The notes beneath the pieces were generated by a model. The model saw nothing but the letters and a program-made list of their open reading frames with translations, was not told the DNA's origin and searched no databases. From the NCBI GenBank assembly GCA_029204225.1, contig CM055100.1, positions 63,125,141-63,189,140 on the forward strand: a DNA stretch of 64,000 bases, read 5' to 3'. The position numbers and the translations under genes were made by a program. Shown here in pieces: positions 15,301 through 27,574 of this stretch. Source of the stretch: Diphasiastrum complanatum (lineage: Eukaryota; Streptophyta; Lycopodiopsida; Lycopodiales; Lycopodiaceae). Within the stretch, counting starts at the first letter, position 1, and each line of letters begins with the position of its first letter.

Positions 15301-18300
15301 AGAAATTCAGCACAACTATCCATGTCAAGCTTCCTAGAATATAGGGATATGCTTTGGGACTTGCCTAGCTCCATATGTGACAGAATCATTTTGTATGATG
15401 TATGAAAAGAAGAGTACATTTTGTATCAAAAACCCTGAATTGTAGCATTCTGATGATGTAATGGATTGATTTTCATATTTATTTTGGCTCCTTTTAGGGC
15501 CTGGGCCCCTTTTGTTAGTATTTATAATATACCAAATATGGTCCAAGCCTTGGGACTTGTCTCTTATTTATTTATTATCAATATTGGGCCTCCAGTCCTA
15601 TCTCACAGGCCCTTATGTCTCAAATGACATAAGCCTGTAGGCCATAAGGCCTTATTCTATCTTGGTTGATGTGTAGAGACTTGGGCCACTTAGCATATAT
15701 CGATAGACCAGTGTATTTTGTCATCTTAGCTAAGAACTACGATATTTAAGTGAGTAGTGGAAAAATCAGCTAGATTTAAGACTTCTACAAAAGAGTTGCT
15801 ATATGTTCTTGTTGCTCCCAAAAATACTTTAGAAAAGAGATGGGCACCTTTTTGATTGTACTGTTAAGAGTTTTAGGAGTTCCAAAGCCATGCAATCAGG
15901 TTGCTATTCTAACACATCTTCTACTAAGAGACAAACTTCTGCTAGCAGAGAGCTGAGGTGCAGTTTGGGAGTAGGGCAGTTACTGATCCTATATTTAATC
16001 AGTTGTTATCAAGTATTCAACAGCTTAGTTTTGTCAGCATTCTCATCTAGTGTTACAAGTTCATGAATTCCAACAGCTTTTGTTCCTCTTTCAGATATTC
16101 CCTCGCTATCTATACGTGTTCCTATGTCATCCCTGAGAACACATCTATGTTGTCTGGACTCTGTTGGCAAGTCATCTCATGTGCCATTATCGCACACATC
16201 TATGTTGTCTGGACTCTGTTGGCAAGTCATCTCATGTGCCATTATCGCACTTGTTTGCTCACTCTCTCTCTTTATATGTCCGTAACATTGCCAGTGCATA
16301 CATTGAGTATGCCTGCATTTCATTTCTGTTCTTCCCTTGTATCGGTCTCAGCGTCTTTTGCTAGATGTATGTTCCCTTTTCAGTTGCATTAGCTATCCAC
16401 ATGTTCCTGATGGTATTCCTCCTGTTTTTTAAGCTAGATATAAGATTGTCGAATATTATGGTGCAAAGTACACTGCAAGGTTTGGAGAACTGGCTGTATT
16501 AGTTGGAGTGTTGTTCTCTGATCATCTGATCATTAATATGGAATGACATGTGCATTCTGTTGGTGCGAGACCTGGGGAAGTTGAACATTGGAAGTTGAGA
16601 TTCCTTCAATTATTGAGTGCACTATGCTCAAATATGACATGTACACTTCGAGTTCCAACATCTTTGCCAGCAGCAATTGTTCCTGAGGACATTCAGAAAT
16701 TCTGGGTGTATTAGTTTTGTTTTCCAGACATTTTCAGCTGAGTTACTTGTCAGATTTGTTGACGGGCTTTTTGATGCTGTGAAACATAAATACTGTTTCA
16801 AGCCATTGTGTTTGCACATGCGAGTTCCCTTTCACATTCTTTAGATCATACTACCTGAGATTGTTTTTATCCTCATATAACTAAGATTGCTTCATGATCC
16901 CATCCATTTGAGTCATCTCCTGTCACTGGACCCATTTCTCCCTGCACCACCTTCCCTACTTTTCTATGCAACCGCATAGTTTTCTCCAGAAAAAATAGTT
17001 GAGCACTGTTGCAAAGGCGCTTGTTTCAAGTGTCGTACTTGCGAACATAAAGCTCATGAGATGTGATCAATCAGATTTCTATCTGAGCAACTATATAGAG
17101 CTGCAGATCACCATTAGATGTAGCAAAAATAGATTGGATAGCATCATCAATCAGTGATTGAGAAGGATAAAAAAGATTGAAGCAGATCTAGCCATTCCAC
17201 CAATTGGTCTCTTGAAAATTGCAAGCCGATTGCAATCAAATCGAGTTTCCACCTTAAATAGCAATTTCAGATCTTGCCATCAAAACTGGTAAGTACTGCA
17301 CACGAATGATGCCCAGATAAGCCCTATAACATCAGATCTACCTCAGATAGGCTGCATAGCACATCCAACACTTGGATTGATGTCAATTGTAATAGTTTTT
17401 CCAAAAAGGGCAAAAATGAAGATGCAGCAGCATAACAATTTTGGCATTGTAAATTTTTGAAATTTTTATATCTGGAGACAAGTCTTGATCTATATATAGG
17501 CAAGCGTATACAGCAATGAAATCATGGAAAGTAGTCCAAATCACAAGAAGAAAAAGTGTTAGAAAATTGCAAAAAGTAGTTAATTTTACATCTTTTGAAT
17601 ACTTGTAGGGGCTATAACTTTGGCAGAACTCAATATCGAGACTTGCCCTCCTAACACTAGATCCATCTTAATGATTACAATTCAAAAGTAATGAGAGAGT
17701 CTTAAAAATGTTGACTCGTCATGAAAGGTTTGCAAACTATTTGACTTCCAGTGAAACTTGCAAACACGCTTGCAAATGTTTGCTGGCAAGTATGATTTCT
17801 TCTTTGTGAGTTTTACTTTGACAGATACATTTCTGAAGAGCCTTTTTTAGTATTTGCTCAATCAGCTTAGATAGCTAAGTCTAGTAAATACCTCATCTGG
17901 AACACTATGTGATGGATCTGTACATCCCTGTGCTTATGTATCCTGATCAATTCTAGCCTGTCTAAATGCGTTAGACCTCTGGATGATACATTCTTCTGTG
18001 GCAAGTATCCTCTCTAGCTTCTTCTCAATAGGACAACTTACATGGGGGGACAAAAAAGGTGAAAAATTAAATAATCCAACTTTTAATTAAGTAATTGAAG
18101 CCATAAAAAGGAAGTGGGATGACTTAGTATGAAAGAAAATGAGGGGAGAAAATCTTGACAACTGTAATGGGAAAGTGTGAAAAAGATGGAATGAGAAAAA
18201 GTCCTAAAATTATGGCACTTCAATCTAGGTGTTAAATGAACAAATTCTAACGTACAATAAAGGCACCTTACTGTAGGAAGAGTCGTGATGTCAAAAGATA

Positions 18301-21300
18301 TGGAATGCGAACAAGAAAGTACTGAAGAGATGGTGCAAAAAACTTATAAAATTGTTCGAAGTGAAATAAAATTGCCCTCGCATTGTATAAGCAGCGATTT
18401 AATTTGTGATGTGAAAAATGGTGCAATTCTTAATAGCAGTATACTACCCTGTCACAGATTTCAGGAGGCGTTTCATGGCTTTTCTTGGTTCTTGCTTTCG
18501 ATCCTTTGCTCCTGGTCTTGGCTTAAGGTGCTGTAAAAATTTTCTTGAACATTTTCAAAACACTGTGCTCAGAGTAGTAATTAGAAATCTGCATGCATTA
18601 TCGATTTTTATATGCGTTCAATATGGAAAATCCAAAACTTGAAAGTAAAAAATGTCAAGGCTTTTTCGTATTCACCTTGTTTGGATGACAAATGCAGCGT
18701 CCTAAGTCCAAAGATGAGTTTTACAGAACAAGAAGCCCAAGATGGTGTGAATTCAGAAGGGATTTTTAGCGGTAAGACCCCATTATTGACACCCTATGAC
18801 ATGAAGAGATTGGAATCTTATGCAAACAACCTTGCTGAATATCAATTGGTAAGTTCACAAAACCTTGGTTAAATGTAGACAAGTTCTTATATCATCTAAA
18901 TTACTCGTGTTTAGTTTTTTCATGTCTTGAGATAGTTTCAATGTCCTCAGTTATCGAGGAAAAAAAATTTGTTAAGGGCTTGAAGTTAGTGTTTTCAAAA
19001 ACTCAGTCGATTCTCCTGTGGTTGGCGTTGTGAGTCAGATCCTTGATTTGGTGCCAACACTTGCTCGACTCTTTTTCTTAGAAAGAATACCTGCAACTCT
19101 TTCATATGGACAGGCTGCCATTCTTCTGTGTCTAGGTTTGCAGCATCATGATATTAGCCATGCTGAGGTATGTGATCTGTCCTATATGATACATTTATTT
19201 GGTTTTCATGTAAAGAGCAGTGGCATGGAACCTGTGATATTACCACCGTTAAGAGCTTAGAACCTCTTGAATGCACTACTTGTTATGATCTGGTATTTTT
19301 GCAATGAAAAAAAAAAATTGGTCATCAATATTGTCTCTAGAGCGAGATCATACTTAGGTATTCTTGAAACTATGCTCGCAACATTGCATACCGAATGCTC
19401 TGATGAAGAGTATGGCCTGTACGGTAAGCCCCGGCTAGCTATCTTCTTGCTCCAACAAGACAATGGGCTGAAACTGCCCCAAACACGTACATACCCTCTG
19501 TCTCAATCGTTCGCAGGATATAATCTTTTGACGCTCTAGATAAGCGCACGCAGTAGCAACTTGGTATGAATCAAGCTAAAATCCATTCCACAAGTAATAG
19601 CAATGCCTTTTTGCAAGACGAGTTTTATTTTGAGCTAGCACACATGCATAGTGAAGAAACAGCCACTCTATGGCCTAGCTTCATGAGCATGGGCCTATCA
19701 TATAAAAGCTTTATCGAATTGTCATGCCAACGGAAATTCCAAGTTAATTTCAGACTGCAAGGAGGAAACTAAATGGATAGCCAACGTAGTTGCTGCAATT
19801 AGTTGAACTCCTTATCACGAGCAAAACATCCACAAGAACAATCAATAAGATGAGGAGAAATGGCTCTATGCTAATTAAAAACAAATCGAGAACAATAACA
19901 GATCGATAAGTGATCAAGAATGCTGATGAAAGAAGCAAATGCTCATTGATATCTGATGTATGCTAGTTAAGATCCCACGCTACATTGTTTTGTGCTAGGT
20001 AGCTTAAGTCTCCGGATAATCAACCAACTGGAAATGAGGTTTTCTGGCCTCATGGTTTGTTAGTTGGGCCTGAAGGGCCTAATAAGACTCTCAACAAAAA
20101 TCTGAATGGCCCAAAGTCTAATGACTAAATGAACTCGATCGTGAAGTGCCACTTGGGAGCCAAACAAAAATAAAAATGCCCATATGTTAGTAACGTTTGA
20201 AATAAGTTGATGTGGCATGATGTGATAAACTAAGCAGAGTTATACATGCTCTGATAGCATATAGGAAAATCAACTGTAGTGATGCTACATACCACACTAA
20301 GACAACACAATTGTACAGCATAACGAATTTGAAAACAATAGGAAATTTTCTCGAGCAACTAAATACAGAAGTGCAGTGTTTTGTTGAGCTTCTTACCTCT
20401 TGTGGTGCTGGACTTCTTACAGTTAAACGCACTACTGCCCCATTTGATCTCTTGACGGCAAGTGGGGATGAGAGTGTATCCGTTCCTCTGCTTGGAACCT
20501 TCTAAACTTCCAAGTTATTTGACGTATCATATCCTTGTCACGTGCCATATTTTTCCACCAACGTGACTGGACCACTTCCCTACTTGGTCTTCTGTTGACT
20601 ACTCCTGATGAATCTTCCAACCTTGACTTTACATGTTACGTTGGTGAAGATGTTTGGTATTTTATCGTTGCTGGAGCATGACTTGAGCTCAATGATGCCA
20701 CTTTTTGACATTATTCTTGATAAAGTATCGATACTTTGCCTTCATTGACAAAAGAGCTTTGATTGTTTGTTTTTGGTTGCACCAATAAATTGCGTTTGAT
20801 CCCAAGTCGAAGGTGTGTTTTGTGCTTGAGCTTTGATCACCTTTGTTGCTAGCCCAATCCATGTCACCAGATGCTTGCAAGTGCAATTCATTTTCATTAT
20901 TATATTCAAGGCCATAATCATGGGCACCTTTGTATATCTTAGGATTCATGTAGGAACTATTTAGTGAATTTCCTTTGGTTGAATCATATACTTGATAATC
21001 CTTACTATGAGAGATGTCTAGTCTAGTGGTAGTAAAGTATAGATGAAATTTTTAAAGCGCGTATCTCTAGTTCTAGATATTTATGTTTTATTGACAACTT
21101 TTTTCCTTGAGTGGATATGAGTAACTAAGGGTTGACACTCATGGATGTGGAGTTTCTTTAAAACTTTTGCATGTTTTGCTTGAAAAGCAACTATCTCTTC
21201 TTTACTGTTTATGCTTCTTTATCAAAGTATTGGTGTAGAAAGCCCAAGCCCTTCAAGTGGGATGCTTGTGCTTGTAGTGCCCTTGTGGTGTCTTTTTTGC

Positions 21301-24300
21301 AATATGAGCAAATGTCTTATTATAGGCTATTTCCTTCTTGTTGTGCATAGGACCAACTAGTCTTGTCTTATTTTTATCAATGGACTCACCTGCATCCAAC
21401 TTTGTTCAAAAGATTTGTTTGCAGATTATGTTCCTTTCAAGTTCCTAAACTCGCATGCTTCATTCTATGGCTCAGGTGTTTCCTTGCTTGTAGTCATGGG
21501 TTCAAAATTTGTTTCGTGCCATTCTTGTTGTGGTATTTTTTTTTTCATTATTTGTGTGGCCATTTTACGTGTCCTTTGTTCTTCTTGTATTGAGTCCACC
21601 TTAATTGTCAAGGCCTCCAAGATCAATAATAGGATGCTGGTTCCAAAGTCAAAAAGGCAATGGATGGTGGATCAAACCTACCGAACCACCTCTAGATCGG
21701 ATGGATCTAGCCCCCAAGCTATGGAGCACTAGCAATAGCTCACAATGTAGAAGAGATGTCAATCCAACATGTAGCTATTTGTGTGCTATCACAAATCAAG
21801 CTCTCTCTTGGAGAGGCCTATGGGTATACTTACACCCTTCGAGGCTCTTCCCCAACTAGTAGTGATTTGGGACACCTCACTTCGACATACATCAGCAGCC
21901 TAATTGGGCCACATCTGCCATTGAATGATGAGTTACTTGCTAGTTTTATTACTTCCATATAAATCCATCATCATGGGTTTTAGGCCTCCAAGCCATTAAT
22001 TTTGATTTTATATCAGGAGGGCCCGAACCCCTTAATAATCATAATCAATTTACGGCTCGAGTTAGGCCCTTTGACCCCCTCACGAGATATCAATCCAAGG
22101 CCAGACAATTGTGGGCATGACATTAGTCGTCTCCTAGTACCACCACAACAGCTTCTCTCTTGGTGGAGGATCAATCCATATCCAAGTTTTATTCTTCATC
22201 AAATAATGGTATTCTTGGTTCATCGGTTCCTACCGTTGATCGACATATTGGTCTGACAGTGCCTTTTAGACAAACTGTGGCTCCTCAACGGAGGTCCAGA
22301 ATGCCTATGGAGTGTATCCCTCAGGTGGCTGTCTTATCCTTGATGACCTGTAAATTATGTTCAGGTCTTGACTAGGATCCAGAATTTTATCAGAATCTTT
22401 ATGAGGCAAATGGCTCGTGGAAAGTGTGTCAGCAATTGGTGGCTCTTGGACTGGTGCTGGAGCTGGTTCAAGATCTGGATAGTGACCACAGGAGACTGAT
22501 CTTGGTCCTCTTGTGTCAAGAAATTTGTTTGTGTCCATTCATCCATCCATAGGGATTGGCATTGTCTGACTCTTCGTGTTAAGAGTCTAAATCATGTTCT
22601 TCATCTCGTGGAATTCGGGGCATACTCTTAGAGGTGTAAGTTTGGGTTTTGTACCTGAGTATGCCTTCTTGAATAATATTCTTCTTGTCACTTCATTTAG
22701 CGTCGGCTATGGTCATATTCTGTTTTTTGCCAACTCTATTTTACTTTGGTTTATATGGTGTGGCCAATGGTCTTATACCATATGCTTTGGAAAACCCAAC
22801 AAACTAATTTGACATTTGGTTATCACCTCCATCAGATTTTAGGACCTTAATGTTCCTTTTGCCTATCGATCTTTGACCATTGTTTTGTACAGTTTGAAAT
22901 ACTTAAAAGCTTTGCCTTTATAAAGTAGACTCATAATTTTTGAGTATAATCCTCCAAAAATGTTATGAAATATTGAGCCCTTCTATTGACACAGTTTGAC
23001 TAGGTTCAGACTAATCTAGATGAATTAGACTCATTACATTCTTAGCAGTTGTGATCATCAAATTTTGTCTTCATTCTCTCGCTAGTAAAAGATCTCACAT
23101 ACGATAGTTTCTTTGCAATACCATATAAAAGCATTACATTCTTATTTTGATTGGGACTCTGATTATTGAAGACAAAAGTCTTAATTTCAAATTTAATCGA
23201 TAACTCAAATACCTGAAAACACCCTAGTAAAAGATGAAGGATAAAAGGGTTTGTAATAATTGCTGGGCATGGAGGAAGGCAAGGGTGGTTGAGCCCATAC
23301 TTTCTTTGGAAGTTTGTTTCATCTTTTTTAAGTTTTAGGTGAGAGCGATTAAGGACTAGAACCACCTACTGGGAACCATAACATCCCAGCGAGCCATAAA
23401 CCTCGAATCGTGTCAATCTCAGGCCATGTGTACTCACCATCTCTTAATTAGTGCGTTTTCTTTGGAAGGGATACATACCGATACACTCCCTTGGCTATTC
23501 ACTTCATGTGGGATATTGTCTTCTGAGCGGTGTCTTAACCATGGTTGTTGTCTTGGTAGTTTTGGAGCTAGTTCCTTAGAGCCTTGAGGTGTCAGGTATC
23601 AAGATGTTCTAATGTCTCTATGTACCTTGTCGAAATATAATGCCTATTGTAACCCTAATGCAGACATGAGGGTCCGGGTCGGACGCAGCCTTTTCGCGTC
23701 CGCGTCCGCGTCCGCGTCCGGTGTCCGGACCCGGACGCGGGGTCGGACGAGTCCATTTTAATATTTTTTTTTTGGTTATTTTGCTATTTGATGAGGAAAA
23801 AAAAAACAGCGTCCGGGCGGACGCGTCCGGACCCGGACGCGGGTCCCGGGAGTCCACGTCCGGATGCGCGTCCATGTCCGCCCCATTTATCTTTGCCCTA
23901 ATGGTTAGGCAAAGTTATTTAATGCAAGCTGTAAAAATGTATTGGGGGCAATCAATAAAAGATACTTTGTAACCCTCTTTTTGTGATTTTAGCAATTAAG
24001 TGCAAGTGTGCCCAACTGGCCTTGAAACTTGAGCTAGCGGTGACACTGCATCGTATCCATGCATGCAGCTTGTTAAGCTTGCCTCCATCACAACTAGGAG
24101 CTTCTACGCTCTAGTCTAAGAATGCTCATTCACTTTCTTTGAAGTCCAGCACATCTGTTGAGGAGCTTAAGCAATTTCTTTTTAATTTTGGTGTTCTTCA
24201 TCATTTCTTGGTTAGCTCTCTCCAGCTTTTGTCTTCTATAGGGGTTAAGGTACTCCATAGCTAGGCCTTTGATTCTGTCATACCTCTCGCAGGCTTGTGT

Positions 24301-27300
24301 AAGACTAGTGCAATAGAGAATAAATCCAATCAATGTACATCTCTTTTATATGTGACTTGCAAACATGAGGTCATGGGTATCGAACCCCATCCCCTCCATT
24401 CACATAAAACAAAAGGCATTATATGCGACTTTTTCAGCATATTGCGATACACGATTTTTGGTAATTATGTTTTGAATAATGGATGTTAGCAAAGTTGAAG
24501 CTGTTGTATGCATTGGTGATACTTGATGCTAGGTTGTCACTGGCCACATAAGTTGGTAAGTAGTCCATAAGTAGTAGTAAGTACTTAGTTACACATGTAA
24601 GTTGTTACTTGCAACCAACAACCTTACACAATTACTAGTGTGTGATGATTGATCCTTAGCTCTTCAGATGTCCATTCACATTAGTCTAGCATGTAAATGT
24701 AGTTTGTAAGTATGGGAAGAATCAGATCCCTATGTGATTCAGAATTCACCATTTCGGAATAATATCGAAATACTCTGAGCTCTCTTGCAACCATAAACAG
24801 GCTTGATTTGCGGATGCATGATTTCAGTTGCTTAGTCTTAGGCTTGGAATAGCGTTATTTAAACTTCTTATCACCATTGTCATACTTGTGTTTATTTCAT
24901 CAGTACAATTGCAATCCCCTTCAGTACGTTTACTATTTCCTTCTGATTTTGATTGCATTTCCCTTAGTACTTGTTTCGTTTAGCTTGTCACTGGAACTCT
25001 ATCAAAGCTTCTCAAAAGTCTACAAAACAAAAGGCAAAGTTTTGCTGATCATTTCTGCTCTTGCTCACAAGAATTCTCAAGGTCCATGGTTACTATTTCT
25101 TCCAAGTTCCGGTGTGTTTTCAGTTATCCTGCTTGTCGCAAAGCCCACAGTTCAGTTAAGTTCAGTAAATTCTTAAGTTTCTGCTCATTTATGTTGCTCA
25201 GTTTTGTCAATGTCTAGCATATCGTGAGGGTCCAACAATTGATGGGAGAACTTTTTGTCTCCATAACTTTTCAGAGGGATGATTATGCTCTTTGCCAAAT
25301 GAAACCACACTACCTTGGCCATTTTGGAAATCTGTAGGTTGCTTTTTTTTCGATATCTTGAGTCTTGTCACCTACCACCTTTGATAATAGATATGCAAGC
25401 TTCAATATGCTCTTATCTGAACCAAGCATCTCTTAAAGTTCACAGTGAGTGAAGGGCTCCAATAATTGCCTTCACCATGATTTTTCCCTTAAGCACGGGT
25501 TCTATGATTTTTCTGCATGGACCTTGTTGACATGATTCTCATGTGTATCAAATAATGACCTTCAAAGGTGGTGCAGGTTCTATTATGTGTTCAAGTCGTT
25601 TTGTTATCCTCTGTGTAAGCAATTTTGGGGTTTCTTTATCCATTACTGGCATCTTCCTTTTTCCCGATTGTCTCGTTATGTTGTTGATTAGACCATATAT
25701 CGCATAAGAATTGATTTTCAATTTTTTATTTTTTAGTATTTGATGATGCTTTTGGAAAATTTGAGAGAAAGAAAGAAAGAAAGAAAGCTTGTTCATCATA
25801 AAAGTTCTCAGATTGTCATGCACTCACATTCAAAAGATCATTCTTCAATTGTGTTACAAAGCCAGCAATGCCTCATATCTTTATTGATCTGATAATGATT
25901 TGTTAACTCAGTACACCGTCCATCATGGGCGGCCAATTTTAGTGTGTTAAACATGATATACATGATCAAAATCCTGGTGGTTTTCAGGCTCAAACACTAA
26001 CTCTAGTGTCCCATGCCAATTTGTACTGTGCTGTCATGCATGCTCTATTAAACTCTATCTGGTTTTTTAGAATCAGTTACGGCTTCCACGGAATCAGATT
26101 TTGGCTTTGTTCAACAAGACACTTCGTAGACTACATAGCCAGCTTCATAAGGCAACCGCGAAAGAAATGGACGCTATTTTGCCACGACTGAAGGAGGTAA
26201 TTTCTTACCTTCTAGTTTTCAGTTTTTTAAATTTCATAATCAGCCCGCTGGAAGCTGCATATCATAGTCAGTGAAAGTACATGTCACATCTTTGGAGAAA
26301 ATGCATCAAATCACAAACTCATACAGATTACATATACAAACTGATGGACTACATGGAATGATTTGTCTTCATGTTATGCCTGTTGACATATTGAGTTTGG
26401 TTTTCCAGGTGACCATGAATCCACATTCGGCATCTGTCGAGGAAGACTTGGAAAATGCAGCTGAAATTGTCAAGGTCTATTCTCAAACATGCTAGTTTGT
26501 AAGTTGTGTGGAATGAATGCATTTTCAGTTGACTCAACCATAAGAAGCATGCTCGTATCCTAGAATAGCACCCCAACAGAAGTTAAGGTATGACTCTGAG
26601 GAACGTCAGGTGAAACGTTAAGTTGGATCGGTGGGACAAAGTCAAGAAATCCTTTTGTAGAAATGGTTTAAAACTGAAATGAAATTATGTGTTTAGTTAT
26701 TTGAAAAGGAAACCCGAGAGCTGTCTTTTTCCCTTTTATCAAGTTGTTTCACCTTTATTTGCATGTATTAGGGGCCTACCTATCATGTGAAGCCATGAGT
26801 CATCCCTGTAATCTGCTACATATGTGGGTTTGGTCTTCCAAGACCTGTTAGAGCTTTCTTCAACCTGCTTACGACTAGAGCAACCAGTTTCGCATCTAAT
26901 AGAAGCAATACCCAAGATCCGACTACACTTATAGGCTTTGATAGTAATGCTAAGAGTTTCAATCGTTGTCCTTTCTTCTCCTTTTTCTCCTAGTTTGCCA
27001 GAAAATTTGTTTTAGGTCTCTGATGTGGATTGAAATTACAAAGAGACCTTCGTATTCAATGCTTGGATGTGCAAAGAAAGCATTGTGAGCCTTTGTTGGC
27101 TGGATATTATGATGGCTTATTTGTGAATATGCCGACTGAGTCTTCAAACATGAGCCATGATTAGTGGCCTTCTGTGTTCTTAGTCCTTCTGGTGACTGTC
27201 ATGATTATAGCTTCATTTGCATTCGTCAGTTGCATTTCCTCATGAATTTTTTCCTTGTCAAGTTTTGTTGTGAAGCCAGTCATTGAGAAATTTTGTCTCA

Positions 27301-27574
27301 GGCTTGTCATGTGTGTACCATCTAGGCTGAAATGAATGAAAAAACTCAAGCCTTGCTGAATCCTGAAGATCTTCAGCAATTTGCTATTAATGGCAGAGAA
27401 GCTGATTTTGTTGAGGCTCTTTCCAAGGGTGGTGGCAAGGTTCCTAAAAGTGGAATGTTAAGTGTGAAGAACATTAGAGATAAGTCAACTGGTCGGAAAG
27501 AGAAGTATGTTAAAAAGGAAGTGAGAAAAATGAAGGGAACAGCTGGCCGACCTGCGAAGAAGGCGAAGACCTGA
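1..27574 (+). CDS. NAT10: RNA cytidine acetyltransferase (NAT10/Kre33 family), 3' part of gene, 17 exons
   Basis: Family role: nucleolar ATP-dependent enzyme making N4-acetylcytidine in 18S rRNA and some tRNAs, needed for small-subunit biogenesis. Exons read from protein matches and GT-AG sites: 1-113, 2199-2293, 4823-4949, 5095-5182, 5422-5521, 5634-5686, 11354-11530, 11656-11693, 11778-11871, 14328-14507, 14583-14691, 18458-18527, 18698-18848, 19039-19167, 26071-26196, 26409-26474, 27326-27574. They sum to 1965 nt, exactly 655 codons with the TGA, and the phase holds at every junction. Plant homologues are about 1000-1030 aa, so roughly 370 N-terminal residues lie left of the window. Introns range from 75 bp to 6.9 kb; the large ones hold transposon relics. 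No disabling change is seen, so the gene is probably functional. Exon ends could be off by a few bases where GT or AG is repeated. Confidence 0.96.
3307..3352. repeat. (AT)n microsatellite, about 23 units
   Basis: Pure AT dinucleotide run in NAT10 intron 2. A shorter AT run lies near 4009-4027. The IYIYIY open frames across it on both strands are artefacts of the repeat. Confidence 0.95.
4136..4413. repeat. 139-bp tandem duplication in NAT10 intron 2
   Basis: 4136-4274 and 4275-4413 both begin TATGAGCCAGTATCTGCC and differ only at a few sites (ATCTGG/CCTTGT and GGTTGT/GATTCC differences). The unit contains a CT-rich stretch. High identity suggests a fairly recent duplication. It contains no coding sequence. 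Confidence 0.93.
4823..14691 (+). CDS. NAT10: NAT10 exons 3-11: linker and GNAT acetyltransferase domain
   Basis: Exons 3-6 carry the conserved EPIRYAFGDPIEAWL, NRDTLFSYHKASE, RMMALYVASHYRNTPNDLQL and DAPAHHLFVLLGP blocks that connect helicase and acetyltransferase modules. Exon 7 has SGARIVRIAVHP and exon 8 AGYGSRAVDIL: together they form the acetyl-CoA-binding core (GNAT motif A, G-x-G). Exon 9 begins YYEGQ. Exon 10 has LPPLLVGLHERQAEKLHYLG and FWLKHNFLPVYVAQ, exon 11 TGEHSCVVLRPL. All are hallmarks of the family. Intron 6 (5687-11353) contains ORF1-like and copia gag relics; intron 9 (11872-14327) shows nothing I recognise. Confidence 0.95.
8986..9590 (-). pseudogene. ORF1/Gag-like transposon relic (coiled coil + possible RRM-like domain)
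   Basis: The minus strand has a 155-codon open frame (8986-9453) containing NIRVRGMPDTQDAI and AEAKRFLDTTLG. This resembles the start of the RNA-binding domain of LINE-type ORF1 proteins (hydrophobic 'nlrv.GipE' strand followed by a helix). Just upstream in another frame is a charged heptad-like stretch, IQQLEYKIKKLKEKALSWAS, as expected for the coiled coil before it; a frameshift near 9450 separates the two. It lies inside NAT10 intron 6, antisense to the gene. The family assignment is inferred from the pattern only. No reverse transcriptase is visible next to it. Confidence 0.35.
9575..9765 (+). pseudogene. Ty1/copia gag fragment in NAT10 intron 6
   Basis: The plus strand reads DAIMTLLSSLPDTYENWAII, a stop, then FTLARVSSLLLQEEILRNGS. 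This is the conserved centre of copia Gag ('LL.SLP.sy..w...', '.ltl..v...LL.EE.rr'). The same block occurs in the copia element at 46.3 kb, which supports the call. It is broken by stops and lacks all pol domains, so it is a dead fragment. Confidence 0.7.
16141..16250. repeat. Perfect 55-bp tandem duplication in NAT10 intron 11
   Basis: 16141-16195 and 16196-16250 are identical by eye over all 55 bases, each starting ACATCTATGTTGTCTGG and ending TTATCGCAC. Identity implies a very recent duplication. The rest of the 3.8-kb intron (14692-18457) holds nothing I recognise. Confidence 0.95.
18458..27574 (+). CDS. NAT10: NAT10 exons 12-17: C-terminal tRNA-binding region and basic tail
   Basis: Exon 12 starts DFRRRFMAFLG, the block following the GNAT core. 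Exon 13 contains SVLSPKMSF and LTPYDMKRLESY. Exon 14 contains the conserved LSYGQAAILLCLGLQHHDIS. Exon 15 (26071-26196) encodes RNQILALFNKTLRRL and KEMDAILPRLKE, after a 6.9-kb intron. Exon 17 ends in a lysine/arginine-rich tail (GRKEKYVKKEVRKMKG, RPAKKAKT) that fits a nucleolar localisation signal. The stop is TGA at 27572-27574. Confidence 0.94.
20687..23040 (-). pseudogene. Decayed Ty1/copia pol (integrase, RT end, RNase H), antisense in NAT10 intron 14
   Basis: Read on the minus strand, from high to low coordinate, copia domains appear in the normal order. Integrase core lies at about 23.0-22.6 kb (YFITFLEDYTQKL, VYFIKAK, then RSDGGDNQ and a degraded LATPYKPKQNRVGKK block). The linker before RT is at 22540-22305 (RSSRIRQPPEGY). 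The RT end is near 21.2-21.1 kb (AKVLKKLHIHECQPL). RNase H is at about 21050-20687 (TTTRLDISHS, DWASNKGDQSSSTKHTF, GSNAIYWCNQKQ). Many stops and frameshifts mean it is long dead. The bulk of RT (about 21.3-22.3 kb) is not recognisable. Neither LTR was found. Confidence 0.8.
23661..23895. mobile_element. GC-rich hAT-like MITE with 8-bp target-site duplication
   Basis: The octamer CCCTAATG occurs directly before (23653-23660) and directly after (23896-23903) this 235-bp segment. The ends are weakly inverted: CAGACATGAGGGTCCGGG on the left and, reverse-complemented, CAAAGATAAATGGGGCGGAC on the right. Both start CA and share a G-rich patch, a common pattern for plant hAT ends. Inside, two very GC-rich arms made of GTCCGG/CGGACGCG repeats flank an AT-rich spacer and can form a long hairpin. 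Base composition contrasts sharply with the surrounding intron. No transposase is encoded, so it is non-autonomous. Confidence 0.65.

Noticed and set aside
21363-21732. Hydrophobic plus-strand frames suggesting membrane proteins
   Set aside because: They lie opposite the decayed minus-strand copia pol and have no conserved motif or plausible gene structure.
24130-24333. 67-codon minus-strand frame rich in Lys/Arg (KLERANQEMMKNTKIKKKLL)
   Set aside because: Helix-like composition but no recognisable family, neighbour or splice context.
24340-24430. GGGTTCGATACCC on the minus strand, perfect B box
   Set aside because: No A box at the right distance and no tRNA fold or duplication; kept only as a possible SINE trace.
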